Assembly (NCBI GenBank): GCA_902789555.1 | Contig: CADAOF010000010.1 | Span: forward strand, 1 to 64,000 | DNA from: an uncultured Lachnospiraceae bacterium | GTDB lineage: Bacteria > Bacillota > Clostridia > Lachnospirales > Lachnospiraceae | Reading direction: 5' to 3' | Length of the DNA stretch: 64,000 bases | Shown: in pieces, positions 24,720-33,284 of the stretch | Layout: each line of letters begins with the position of its first letter | Numbering within the stretch: position 1 is the stretch's first letter | Translations under genes and position numbers: made by a program | The notes under the pieces: generated by a model | The model's input: the letters and a program-made list of their open reading frames with translations, nothing else | What the model was told of the DNA's origin: nothing | Databases searched by the model: none

Positions 24720-26036
24720 ATGAAGAACACGAACCGCCGCTTCTGGGCGGCACTCATCATCTTTTCCCTGACCGGGCAGATCGCCTGGGTCGTGGAGAAC
24801 ATGTACTTCAATGTCTTCATTTACAAGATGTTCAACGCTTCGGCTGCGGATATCGCCCTGATGGTGCAGGCCAGCGCCATTGCGGCAACTTTGACCACGA
24901 TTCTGATCGGAGCTCTATCTGATCGCCTCGGCAAGAGGAAAATTTTCATGTGCGCGGGCTATATTGCCTGGGGGATCTCCATCCTTGCCTTCGCTTTCAT
25001 CCGGACGGACGTGATCGGGAGCCTCTTCGGTGCGGCCGTAAGCGCGGCTTCCGTGGGCATCTCCCTGACCATCATCCTGGACTGCGTGATGACCTTCTTC
25101 GGCTCGACGGCGAACGACGCGGCCTTCAACGCCTGGCTTACGGACTCCACGACGGAAAAGAACCGCGGCGCGGCGGAAGGCATGAACGCCATGATGCCGC
25201 TCATCGCGATCCTCGCGGTCTTCGGCGGGTTCATGGGCTTTGACCTTTCGAAGGCGGAAAGCTGGACCACGATCTATATGGTGATCGGCGCCGCCGTCCT
25301 CCTCATCGGCATCCTCGGCTTCTTCCTCGTGCAGGAACAGCCGGCGGCCCCGCCGGACGAACTCGGATACTTTGCCACGATCGCCTACGGCCTGCGGCCT
25401 GCGGTCTTCAAGAAGAACCGGGCGCTCTATGCCGCGCTCGCCTGCTTCGTCGTCTTCAACATCGCGATCCAGATCTTCATGCCCTACCTGATCATCTATT
25501 ATGAGAAGAGTCTGGGCATGGCCGACTACGTGCTGATCATGGCGCCGGCGATCATCCTGGCGGCCGCCGTGACGGCACTCTACGGAAGAGTCCTGGACAG
25601 GAAAGGCTATCGGCGCTCCGTTTTCCTGCCGCTTCTTCTGCTCCTCGGAGGCCTCATTCTGCTGTGGCTCGTGCCTGCAGTCATTCCTGCGGAAGGCCTG
25701 CTCATGAAGATCCCGGTCTTCATCGGTTCCCTCCTCATGATGAGCGGGTATCTTTCCGGGATGGCAGTCTTCGGTGCGGAGATCCGCAACCGGACGCCCG
25801 AACGCATGGCGGGGCGCTTCCAGGGACTCCGCATCATCGCGCAGGTGTTGATCCCCGGCGTCATCGGCCCGGGCATCGGGGCGGCGGTCCTTAAGGGGGC
25901 TGCGACCATTGTGAACGACGACGGCACGACCTCCTTCCTGCCGAACGCGAAGGTCTTCCTTGCGGCTGCTGCGGTCTGCGCGCTCCTCATCACCCTGCTC
26001 ACCCTGTATTTCCGCAAAAGAAAACAGCCCGCCTGA
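24720..26036 (+). CDS. MFS transporter
   Basis: A 438-residue protein with about twelve TM helices and the loop 2-3 motif GALSDRLGKRK typical of the major facilitator superfamily. A short central loop follows helix 6. The ATG at 24720 has AAAGGAG upstream; the frame is open to 24513 but that part covers the promoter region. The gene resembles glycoside/sugar-type MFS carriers in its start (VVENMYFNVFIYKMF), but no substrate can be assigned. Confidence 0.88.
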   Translation: MKNTNRRFWAALIIFSLTGQIAWVVENMYFNVFIYKMFNASAADIALMVQASAIAATLTTILIGALSDRLGKRKIFMCAGYIAWGISILAFAFIRTDVIGSLFGAAVSAASVGISLTIILDCVMTFFGSTANDAAFNAWLTDSTTEKNRGAAEGMNAMMPLIAILAVFGGFMGFDLSKAESWTTIYMVIGAAVLLIGILGFFLVQEQPAAPPDELGYFATIAYGLRPAVFKKNRALYAALACFVVFNIAIQIFMPYLIIYYEKSLGMADYVLIMAPAIILAAAVTALYGRVLDRKGYRRSVFLPLLLLLGGLILLWLVPAVIPAEGLLMKIPVFIGSLLMMSGYLSGMAVFGAEIRNRTPERMAGRFQGLRIIAQVLIPGVIGPGIGAAVLKGAATIVNDDGTTSFLPNAKVFLAAAAVCALLITLLTLYFRKRKQPA

Positions 26037-26080
26037 ACGGACTGCGTTAACGAAAAGTATACATGCATGAACAAAAAGGA

Positions 26081-26107
26081 AAAGCCGCGGTACGAAGCCG
26101 CGGCTTT
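26081..26107. terminator. Bidirectional intrinsic terminator
   Basis: AAAGCCGCGG (26081-26090) pairs with CCGCGGCTTT (26098-26107), with T5 after it. It separates the converging MFS and iscU-like genes. Confidence 0.9.
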
Positions 26108-26110
26108 TTG

Positions 26111-26497
26111 TCACTCGACCTTGATTCCTGTCCTTTTTTCGTAATCCTCCAGGGCTGATTTGATTGCTTCCTCAGCGAGCACGCTGCAGTGCATCTTGTA
26201 GTCGGGGAGGCCGTCCAGCGCCTCCGCAACCGCCTTGTTGGTCAGCGTCCGGACTTCGGAGAGGGGCTTTCCTTTGATCAGCTCCGTCGCCATGGAACTG
26301 GAGGCGATGGCGCTGCCGCAGCCGAAGGTCTCGAACTTGACGTCCTCGACGATCCCGTCTTCGATCTTCAGGTACATTTTCATGATGTCGCCGCACTTCG
26401 CGTTGCCGACCTCGCCGATGCCGTTCGCATCCTCGATCACGCCGACGTTCCGCGGATTGCGGAAATGATCCATTACTTTCTCACTGTATAAAGCCAT
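26111..26497 (-). CDS. iscU: IscU/NifU-type Fe-S cluster scaffold
   Basis: A 128-residue scaffold on which [2Fe-2S]/[4Fe-4S] clusters are built. The three ligand cysteines are in NAKCGDIMK (~35), FGCGSAIASSS (~60) and MHCSVLAEEAI (~103). It lacks the extra C-terminal domains of full NifU. An AAGGAGGTG site precedes the ATG; it follows the cysteine desulfurase by 11 bp in the same operon. Confidence 0.95.
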   Translation of the reverse strand: MALYSEKVMDHFRNPRNVGVIEDANGIGEVGNAKCGDIMKMYLKIEDGIVEDVKFETFGCGSAIASSSMATELIKGKPLSEVRTLTNKAVAEALDGLPDYKMHCSVLAEEAIKSALEDYEKRTGIKVE

Positions 26498-26508
26498 GCG
26501 GCACCTCC

Positions 26509-27690
26509 TTACAGAATGAATTCTTTTTTGCCTGCCATGAGGTCTCTCCAGACGGGAGAGAAGCCCCGCAGGTATTCGACGACCTCGCGGACCGAGCGGA
26601 TGATCTCGTCCACCTGGGCTTCGTCGGCATCCTCGCCGAGCGAAAGGCGGAGGGACCCGTGCGCGACGTCGTGCACGCGGCCGATGGCAAGCAGTACGTG
26701 GCTGGGGTCGAGCGACCCCGACGTACAGGCGCTCCCGGAAGACGCGCAGATGCCCCTGTCATCCAGCAGCAGGAGGAGCGATTCGCCCTCGATGCCTTCA
26801 AAGCAGAAGTTGACGTTCCCGGGCAGGCGCTTTTCAGCGTCGCCGTTCAGGGCGCCGTGAGGGATCTGCCGGAGGCCTTCGATCAGGCGGTCCCGGAGCT
26901 TCGTCAGGTGCGCGGCGTTTTCCTCCATGTGCGAAACGGTCTCTTTCAGTGCCGTCACCATCGCTGCGATGCCGGGGACGTCCTCGGTCCCGGCGCGCTT
27001 CCCGCGTTCCTGGGCGCCGCCCTCGATCAGGTTCGTGAGCGGAACCCCCTTCCTGACGTAAAGGAAGCCGACTCCCTTCGGTCCGTGGAACTTGTGCGCG
27101 GAGGCGGAGAGCATGTCGAAGCCGTCTTCGGTGCTGACGGGCAGATGCCCCATGGCCTGCACGGCGTCGGTGTGGAAGAGAACGCCCTTTGCGCGGCAGA
27201 CCGCGCCGATCTCGCGAATGGGCTGAATGGTTCCGATCTCGTTGTTCGCGTACATGACTGAGACCAGGCAGGTATCCTCACGGATGGCCGCCTCGACTTC
27301 GGACGGAACGACGATGCCGTTCTCGTGGACATCCAGCAGGGTGACCTCAAAGCCTTCCTTTTCCAGCGCTTTCAGCGTGTGGAGGATGGCATGGTGCTCG
27401 AAAGCGGTGGAGATGATGTGCATCTTTCCCTTACGTTTTCCGATGGCGGCGGCGGAACGGAGGGCCTGGTTGTCAGCCTCGCTCCCGCCGGAGGTAAAAT
27501 AGATCTCACGCGGCTCGGCGCCGATCACGGCGGCGACGTCCTCTCTCGCCTTCTCGAGAATCTCTTTCGCTTTCTGACCATGCGAATACAGGCTGGAGGG
27601 ATTGCCCCAGCCGACGGCCTGCGTTTCTATCAGGGTACGGACAGCCGCTTCACTCATCTTCGTGGTCGCGGCATTGTCGGCATAGATCAT
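26509..27690 (-). CDS. nifS: Cysteine desulfurase, NifS/IscS type
   Basis: A 393-residue PLP enzyme that takes sulfur from cysteine for Fe-S clusters. The start YADNAATTKMS, the PLP lysine in SASAHKFHGPKG (~205) and the persulfide cysteine in SSGSACTSGSLDPS are all intact. It pairs with IscU downstream and is transcribed away from the Rrf2 regulator upstream, the usual Fe-S module. Its promoter overlaps a regulator-type palindrome. Confidence 0.96.
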   Translation of the reverse strand: MIYADNAATTKMSEAAVRTLIETQAVGWGNPSSLYSHGQKAKEILEKAREDVAAVIGAEPREIYFTSGGSEADNQALRSAAAIGKRKGKMHIISTAFEHHAILHTLKALEKEGFEVTLLDVHENGIVVPSEVEAAIREDTCLVSVMYANNEIGTIQPIREIGAVCRAKGVLFHTDAVQAMGHLPVSTEDGFDMLSASAHKFHGPKGVGFLYVRKGVPLTNLIEGGAQERGKRAGTEDVPGIAAMVTALKETVSHMEENAAHLTKLRDRLIEGLRQIPHGALNGDAEKRLPGNVNFCFEGIEGESLLLLLDDRGICASSGSACTSGSLDPSHVLLAIGRVHDVAHGSLRLSLGEDADEAQVDEIIRSVREVVEYLRGFSPVWRDLMAGKKEFIL

Positions 27691-27722
27691 GTGCTGTGCT
27701 CCTTTCTGCGGTGTGCAGAATG

Positions 27723-27755
27723 ATCATACACCTATTAACCTACTAAGTCAATAGG
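27723..27755 (-). promoter_or_regulatory. nifS promoter with Rrf2-type operator
   Basis: TTGACT (27746-27751), 17 bp, TATGAT (27723-27728) on the minus strand. The palindrome CCTATT-N13-AATAGG at 27731-27755 covers the spacer and -35 and shares CCTATTnACCTACT with the operator at 27803. Confidence 0.82.
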
Positions 27756-27794
27756 CAAATGGCCGGCAGAAGGCTTGTTTTCGCGAAAACCCTC

Positions 27795-27826
27795 TTGATT
27801 TGCCTATTCACCTACTGTACAATAGG
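27795..27826 (+). promoter_or_regulatory. iscR promoter with Rrf2-type operator
   Basis: TTGATT (27795-27800), 17 bp, TACAAT (27818-27823). The palindrome CCTATT-N12-AATAGG at 27803-27826 covers the spacer and -10. Confidence 0.82.
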
Positions 27827-27851
27827 AACAATGACGGAAGGAGGCTCTCTT

Positions 27852-28253
27852 ATGATCTCGACCAAGGGAAGATATGCGATCCGCGTCATGCTGGATCTGG
27901 CAGAAAACGATACCGGAAAATACATCCCGCTGAAGGATATTGCCGAAAGACAGGGGATCTCGAAGAAGTATCTGGAGATCATTGTGAAGGACATGGTCGC
28001 GGGCGGTCTGGTCGCCGGCGCGAGCGGCAAGGGCGGCGGGTATAAGCTGTGCCGCCGGCCGGAGGAGTATCCTCTCGGTGAGATCATCGAACGGACGGAA
28101 GGGCCTCTTGCACCTGTGGCATGCCTTGCCGAGGGAAAGGTCAACTGCCCGCGTGCCGCGGCCTGCGAAACGCTGCCCCTGTGGGAGGAGTATGATAAGC
28201 TGACGCACGATTTCTTTTACGGGAAGCGGCTCAGCGACCTGCTGCGCAGGTGA
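27852..28253 (+). CDS. iscR: Rrf2-family regulator, IscR-like
   Basis: A 133-residue winged-helix regulator (STKGRYAIRVMLDLAEN, IAERQGISKKYLEIIVKDM, GKGGGYKLCRRPEEYPLGEI). Three cysteines in PVACLAEGKVNCPRAAAC match the [2Fe-2S]-ligand region of IscR, so it probably senses Fe-S status and represses nifS-iscU and itself. The ATG at 27852 has GGAGG 8 bp upstream; the longer frame would start in the promoter. It is divergent from nifS. Confidence 0.93.
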   Translation: MISTKGRYAIRVMLDLAENDTGKYIPLKDIAERQGISKKYLEIIVKDMVAGGLVAGASGKGGGYKLCRRPEEYPLGEIIERTEGPLAPVACLAEGKVNCPRAAACETLPLWEEYDKLTHDFFYGKRLSDLLRR

Positions 28254-28296
28254 GCGCTTAAGGAAAAAGCGTTTGCGCGGCGATCGGAAGCAAAAG

Positions 28297-28324
28297 AAAA
28301 ACGCGGCGTCACCACCGCGTTTTT
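28297..28324. terminator. Bidirectional intrinsic terminator
   Basis: AAAAACGCGG (28297-28306) pairs with CCGCGTTTTT (28315-28324) around an 8-base loop. It separates iscR from the SGNH lipoprotein gene. Confidence 0.88.
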
Positions 28325-28362
28325 TTCATGCCGGACAGGAAAGACTTCGCCTTTCCCTTTGT

Positions 28363-29256
28363 TTACTGCCCGCTCTGCGAAAGCACGTATTCGTAGATGC
28401 GTTTGTTGGTCTCGGCATCGTAGTGGCGTCCGTCAGATGTCGTGTAGCCGATGCTCTCGATGTATTCGCCCTGATCGATATAGGACGCGGTGGTATGCGT
28501 GAACATGTAGTCCATGAAGCTGCTTATCGCCAGATTATAGGCTTCGGCATCCGGGACATCTGACGGCTTCTTCCCGTCGCCGCCGATCGGACCGTAGGAA
28601 AGAATGTAGAAAGTGATATCCGGGTACTTTTCGATCAGCTTGTTCAGTTCGGTGCTGTACTTGTCCGCGACTTCATAATTGTATGGGGATACTTCCTTCG
28701 CGATGTCGCCGGCACCGAGGGACCAGTAGACGGCATCGATCTCATGCAGACCCGCGAACGCGTCGAGCGTGGGAATGGCGGTGTTGACCATCCAGTAGTA
28801 AGCGGCGCCCCAGGCAGCGATGAAATAGTCCCGGTCGGGATCAACGGCAACGGTATCATGGATCCCGACGAAGCGGGAATCGCCGATCCAGACGCGGTAA
28901 CCCGCAGAGGAGGATTTGGTCGGTTCGGGAGGTGTCGGAGGGGCCGTGGGCGGAACGGTCGGCGCTTCCGTGCTTTCCGGTTCGGTGGGAACGGCGGCCT
29001 CCGTGGTTCCTTCAGTCTCCGTGGGTGCCGGCGCGGCTTCGGTGCTTTCCACCGGTACCTCGGGGCTGTCGGTGCCTGCGGGCACCGAAGACGGCACGCT
29101 GTCGGGATCCAGGTCGGTGATCCCGATGATGGGAAGCGTGGGACCGGGGACGTCCGGCGTGCGTGAGCCGGCGCTGCAGGCACAGAGAAGCAGAGCCAGC
29201 AGCAGTGCCGGCAGTGCCCGCAGGGGGCGGTATCCTTTGTTCTGATGAAGTCTCAT
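28363..29256 (-). CDS. SGNH-hydrolase-like lipoprotein
   Basis: A 297-residue protein. A signal peptide ends in the lipobox LLLCACSAG, so it should be anchored in the membrane facing out. A Thr/Glu/Pro-rich spacer (~60-115) links to a SGNH-like domain with YRVWIGDSRFVG (nucleophile-type GDS), WSLGAGDI, and a late D-x-x-H-type region (TTSDGRHYDAETNKRIYEYV). It is last in the five-gene MBOAT/DHHW operon, which suggests esterase or acyltransferase work on a surface polymer; the substrate is unknown. Confidence 0.8.
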   Translation of the reverse strand: MRLHQNKGYRPLRALPALLLALLLCACSAGSRTPDVPGPTLPIIGITDLDPDSVPSSVPAGTDSPEVPVESTEAAPAPTETEGTTEAAVPTEPESTEAPTVPPTAPPTPPEPTKSSSAGYRVWIGDSRFVGIHDTVAVDPDRDYFIAAWGAAYYWMVNTAIPTLDAFAGLHEIDAVYWSLGAGDIAKEVSPYNYEVADKYSTELNKLIEKYPDITFYILSYGPIGGDGKKPSDVPDAEAYNLAISSFMDYMFTHTTASYIDQGEYIESIGYTTSDGRHYDAETNKRIYEYVLSQSGQ

Positions 29257-29313
29257 GCGATACCTCTGTAAATGGTGTTGATAAAACCCGAAAGGGCAGT
29301 GCCGCGCCTGTTC

Positions 29314-30966
29314 TCAGCCGGGAAGGATCCCGAGCAGTTTCCAGACGGAACCCGGAAGGAGGATGTCAAAACGTTCCACCGCTTCCACGATCAGAACGTC
29401 GGCGTTCAGGATCTCATCCTTCATCGACGCGTCCAGATAGTCGCGGTGCAGGATCAGGGTCTTTTGGAAGCCGCGGGTCAGCGGTTCCGACATGTTGACA
29501 CGGAAGGAGTCTCCGACCAGGACCAGGGACAGCCCGTTCGGATTGTCGCTTTCGGTCCGGCGGACGTTGCCGTTGTCGCTGGACTTGTCACTCGTGACGC
29601 TGTATTCCGTATCGACGTCCGGCACGTAATACTGTACGGGCGGATAGCTGCCCGAAGAAAGGTTGCCGAGTGAGATCAGGTCGCCGGAAGAAATCGTCTT
29701 CTCGGTCACGGGAAGGTCGGGCGAGTAAGGGTCCGCAGGCTCCATCCCCAGTTCCTTTTCAATAAGGTAATCGGCGATGTAAGCCCCGTAAGGCGTCCAG
29801 TGCGTGTCGTAGCGGTAGTAAGTCTCGTGATAGAGATCGCCGGCCTTAAGCGCCTCCGAGGGATAGAGAGCGGTGATGCCTTTCTCCTGCAGATACCGGA
29901 TCAGGCGGGGCTCCCGCTTGTCTTCGTTCTCGACGGTGTACGTCGGCATGTATTCCGAATAGATCTGCTCCTTGTTCGGGGCGAACAGCACGATCAGCTT
30001 GATGCCGAGCTTGTCGCAGCGCGCCTGGAGCTGCATCAGCGGAGTGGCGAAAGTTGCCAGATCCCCGTCGGTCAGCAGGTTCGTTCCCTTGTAATATTCG
30101 ACGGAACGTGCAGCGGAGAGGAACAGCCAGTTCCTGCGGCCGATGATGACGCCCTGGCCTACGACGCGGGGCGACATTTCCTCCGTGTCGACGAGTTTCT
30201 CCGTGACATCCAGACGGAAGGTCATGCCGCAGTCGCGGCAGCGGTAATCGGTATAGCCCCAGTGTTCGTAGTCGGCTTCTACGGTGCGGATCTCTTCGAG
30301 ATCGTGCTCATCCCTCGGATCATATTCGGTGGATTCGGGCTCTCCGGTTTCGGACTCGGAGGTCTCCGATTCACCAGTCCCGGACTCATCAGTTCCGGAT
30401 TCATCAGTTTCAGACTCACCGGTTCCCGACTCATCGTTCCCGGATTCGTCGGTTCCTGACTCTCCGGACTCCGTGCTTTCGGGAACGGTCGTTTCCGGTT
30501 CGGAGGACGGCGCTTCGGTCGATTCCTGCCCGGAAGGTTCCGGCGCATCCGTCGGAGCCTCTGCCGTCGACGTTTCGGGGGCTTCGGTGCTTTCCGGCTC
30601 AGTGGCCGAAGGCTGTGTCTCTTTTCCGGGGTCGTGCGGCTTCTCTGGCTTCAGGCTTCCGGTGCGGATCAGGCGGTCAAGCGGAGGGAAGATCTCATCA
30701 TTAAAGAAGAGTTCCGCGGAGCCGTTTACCTGCCGGTAGAAGCGCACCAGCGGGCCGCGCAGCGGCGCCCGGTCGTTGTACCAGTTATCGACGCTCTGGC
30801 AGGAATCGATGAGTCTGTCCCATTCGATCTCGGCCATGCGGCGGTTTTCCTCTTCCTCAATCTGCTGCCGGTCTTCGTCGGGATGCATGGCACGGTAAAT
30901 GCACCCTGCCCCGACGGGCAGGATGAGAAATGCCAGAAATGCGATGATCCAAAGTTTATTCTTCAT
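29314..30966 (-). CDS. DHHW-family (AlgJ/AlgX-like) extracytoplasmic protein, paralogue 3
   Basis: A 550-residue protein with an N-terminal signal anchor (NKLWIIAFLAFLILPVGAGC). After the NRRMAEIEWDRLIDS segment comes a Ser/Glu/Thr/Asp-rich linker (~110-215) with repeated ESGTDE units, then a CRDCG pair, then a SGNH-like catalytic domain: APNKEQIYSEYMPT, the DxH motif in YDTHWTPYGAY, and LVGDSFRVNMSE with the GDS serine. AlgJ/AlgX proteins move acetyl groups onto exported polysaccharide in partnership with an MBOAT protein, which is encoded in this operon. Confidence 0.86.
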   Translation of the reverse strand: MKNKLWIIAFLAFLILPVGAGCIYRAMHPDEDRQQIEEEENRRMAEIEWDRLIDSCQSVDNWYNDRAPLRGPLVRFYRQVNGSAELFFNDEIFPPLDRLIRTGSLKPEKPHDPGKETQPSATEPESTEAPETSTAEAPTDAPEPSGQESTEAPSSEPETTVPESTESGESGTDESGNDESGTGESETDESGTDESGTGESETSESETGEPESTEYDPRDEHDLEEIRTVEADYEHWGYTDYRCRDCGMTFRLDVTEKLVDTEEMSPRVVGQGVIIGRRNWLFLSAARSVEYYKGTNLLTDGDLATFATPLMQLQARCDKLGIKLIVLFAPNKEQIYSEYMPTYTVENEDKREPRLIRYLQEKGITALYPSEALKAGDLYHETYYRYDTHWTPYGAYIADYLIEKELGMEPADPYSPDLPVTEKTISSGDLISLGNLSSGSYPPVQYYVPDVDTEYSVTSDKSSDNGNVRRTESDNPNGLSLVLVGDSFRVNMSEPLTRGFQKTLILHRDYLDASMKDEILNADVLIVEAVERFDILLPGSVWKLLGILPG

Positions 30967-31025
30967 CAGGCAGCCTCAAAAAAGATAATTATGGAAAGGG
31001 TGCGGACGGAGCCGGCTGACGGCGC

Positions 31026-33224
31026 TCAGGTCCCGCTGCCCTCATCTGGCTGTTCGCTGTCCGCAGCCGTCGTTGTTTCTTCAGGCGTCGGTGCGGCAGT
31101 GGTTTCCGGCGCAGCCGTGGTTTCGGGCGGCGCGGTGGTTTCCGGCGCATTAGGGTCGCGGTCGCTGCAGTAGGTGCAGAAACCGTCAACATAATGATGT
31201 CCGTGAGCCGCGATCTCTTCGGTCCGGGTCTCACTGCATTTCGTACACGTGTAAGTCCTCACACCGGGTTCAGTACAGGTCGGTTCGGTACTGACAACAC
31301 CTTCGTTCCAGCTGTGTCCGGCTGCAGGGATCGTTTCGGTCCGGGATTCGCCGCAGGAGCAGGTATAGGTTCTTTCACCCGGCTGCGTACAGGTCGCTTC
31401 TTTCGTTACGTTGCCGCTGCCCCAGCTGTGTTCGTGGGCTGTCGTCGGTGCTTCCGTGGTCGCAGGCGCCTCAGTCGTCGGCGCGGCCGTGGTCTCGGGC
31501 GCGGCCGTGGTCGCAGGTTCAGTCGGCGCAGCTGTGGTTGCGGGCTCCGTTTCCTGAACGGGATCGGCAGTCATGTTAAGGATGTTCAGCACTTTCGGAA
31601 GGGAAGAGAAAAACTGGGTGTCGAAGCGTTCCACCGTTTCCAGAACCAGCACGTTGGCACGAAGGATCTCGTTTTTCATCGACGTGCTCAGATAGTCGCG
31701 GTGCAGGATCAGTGTCTTCTGAAAATCCTTCGGCAGCGTTTCCCCCATGTTGATGCGGAAGGAGTCGCCGATCAGGACCAGCGACTTTCCGTTCGGATTG
31801 GTGCTCACCGTACGGCGGACGTTGCCGCTGCTGGCGCTGACATTGCTGGTGATCGAAACGGACCCATTGGTTGCCGGATAAAAACACGGGACTGCCGGGT
31901 AGTTGGAAATGCCGCCGAGCTGGAGCAGGTCGCCGCTGCGTTTCGGCGCCGTGGACCCGGGCAGATCGATGGAATAGGGATCCGCGGGAGTCATGCCCAG
32001 CTTCTTTTCGATCAGGTAGTTGGCAATGTAGGCGCCGTAAGGCGTCCAGTGGGTATCGTGGCGGAAGTAGGTCTCGTGGTAGAGGTCGCCGGCTTTCAGC
32101 TCCGCGAGGGGATACAGGACGGTGATACCCTGGTTCTGCAGATGCCTGACGATGCGCTGCTCCCGTTTGTCCGAGGTCGCGACGGCGTACGTCGGCATGT
32201 ATTCCGAATAGACCTGTTCTTTATTCGGCGCGATCAGTACGACCAGCTTGATGCCGAGTTTGTCGCAGCGCGCCTTGATCTGTTTCAGCACGGAAGCGTA
32301 GTTCGCCAGTTCCTGAGCAGTGGGCAGGTACTGTCCCTTGTAGTATTCGACGGAGCGCTGGCCGGTATAGAAATACCAGTTGCTGCGGCCGACGATGACG
32401 CCCTGTCCGATGACGCGGGGGGAGAGCTGCGAGGAATCCACGAGCTTGTACTTGATATCCAGACGGAATCCCCTGCCGCAGTCGGTGCAGCGGTAATCGG
32501 TATAGCCCCAATGTTCGTAGTCCGGGGCGACGGTCCGGATCGCAGCCAGATTGTGACTGCTTCTCGGATCGCTTCCCGCAGGCTGCGTCGGGGCGGCTTC
32601 AGTTACGTTGGAAATGACGGCCTGGGTGGTTTCCGGAGCCCTGGACGTTTCCTCAGGCGTGCCGGTCTCGGTTCCGGAAGCTTCGGTGTCCGGAACGCTC
32701 TCGTCTGCGGACGGGTCTTCCGGCTCCGAGGTCCCGGGTTCTTCAGCGGAGTTTTCCGTCGCTTCCTCTCCGGACGGTTCCGGATCGGTCTCCGGAAGTT
32801 CTTCCGTCGGGTCGTCGAACGGCGTTTCGGTATCTTCGGGGTTGAATACGGCATTCCAGTCAAAGTCCGTCGGCTGTTCGGCCGCAGGATCCTGACCGGC
32901 CTGCGGATCGCCGGTTCCGGCGTTGATCAGACGGTCGAGCGGGGCCGCAATGCGGTCGTCAAAGAAGTGCTCCGCGGAGCCGTTTACCTGCTTGTATAGC
33001 TTCATCAGGAGGCTGCGCAGCGGCGCACGGTCGTTGTACCAGCTGTCGATGCTCTGGCAGGAATCGATGAGTCTGTCCCATTCGATCTCGGCCATGCGGC
33101 GGTTTTCCTCTTCCTCGATCTGCTGCCGGTCCTCATTCGGATGCGCGGCACGATAAACACATCCGGCCCCGACGGGCAGGATGAGAAATGCCATAAATGC
33201 GATGATCCAGAGTCGGTTCTTCAT
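31026..33224 (-). CDS. DHHW-family (AlgJ/AlgX-like) extracytoplasmic protein with C-terminal Cys repeats, paralogue 2
   Basis: A 732-residue protein with the same plan as its neighbours: signal anchor, acidic Glu/Thr/Pro linker (~105-215), CTDCG pair, DTHWTPYGAY and LIGDSFRINMGE catalytic motifs. After ~residue 560 a Thr/Ala/Pro spacer leads to Cys/His-rich repeats (ATCTQPGERTYTCSCGE, PTCTEPGVRTYTCTKCSE, GHHYVDGFCTYCSD), a repeat type seen in many clostridial surface proteins and possibly metal binding. The last ~40 residues are again Thr/Ala/Pro-rich. It is closely related to the next upstream gene, indicating recent duplication. Confidence 0.86.
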   Translation of the reverse strand: MKNRLWIIAFMAFLILPVGAGCVYRAAHPNEDRQQIEEEENRRMAEIEWDRLIDSCQSIDSWYNDRAPLRSLLMKLYKQVNGSAEHFFDDRIAAPLDRLINAGTGDPQAGQDPAAEQPTDFDWNAVFNPEDTETPFDDPTEELPETDPEPSGEEATENSAEEPGTSEPEDPSADESVPDTEASGTETGTPEETSRAPETTQAVISNVTEAAPTQPAGSDPRSSHNLAAIRTVAPDYEHWGYTDYRCTDCGRGFRLDIKYKLVDSSQLSPRVIGQGVIVGRSNWYFYTGQRSVEYYKGQYLPTAQELANYASVLKQIKARCDKLGIKLVVLIAPNKEQVYSEYMPTYAVATSDKREQRIVRHLQNQGITVLYPLAELKAGDLYHETYFRHDTHWTPYGAYIANYLIEKKLGMTPADPYSIDLPGSTAPKRSGDLLQLGGISNYPAVPCFYPATNGSVSITSNVSASSGNVRRTVSTNPNGKSLVLIGDSFRINMGETLPKDFQKTLILHRDYLSTSMKNEILRANVLVLETVERFDTQFFSSLPKVLNILNMTADPVQETEPATTAAPTEPATTAAPETTAAPTTEAPATTEAPTTAHEHSWGSGNVTKEATCTQPGERTYTCSCGESRTETIPAAGHSWNEGVVSTEPTCTEPGVRTYTCTKCSETRTEEIAAHGHHYVDGFCTYCSDRDPNAPETTAPPETTAAPETTAAPTPEETTTAADSEQPDEGSGT

Positions 33225-33284
33225 TCAGCAACCTCAAAAAGGAAAGTTATGGGAAAGAGACCGGCCGGAGCCGGCTGACGGCGC

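Noticed and set aside
31194..32999. 601-residue open frame on the plus strand
   Set aside because: Antisense to the second DHHW gene; Arg/Gly-rich shadow of its coding sequence.
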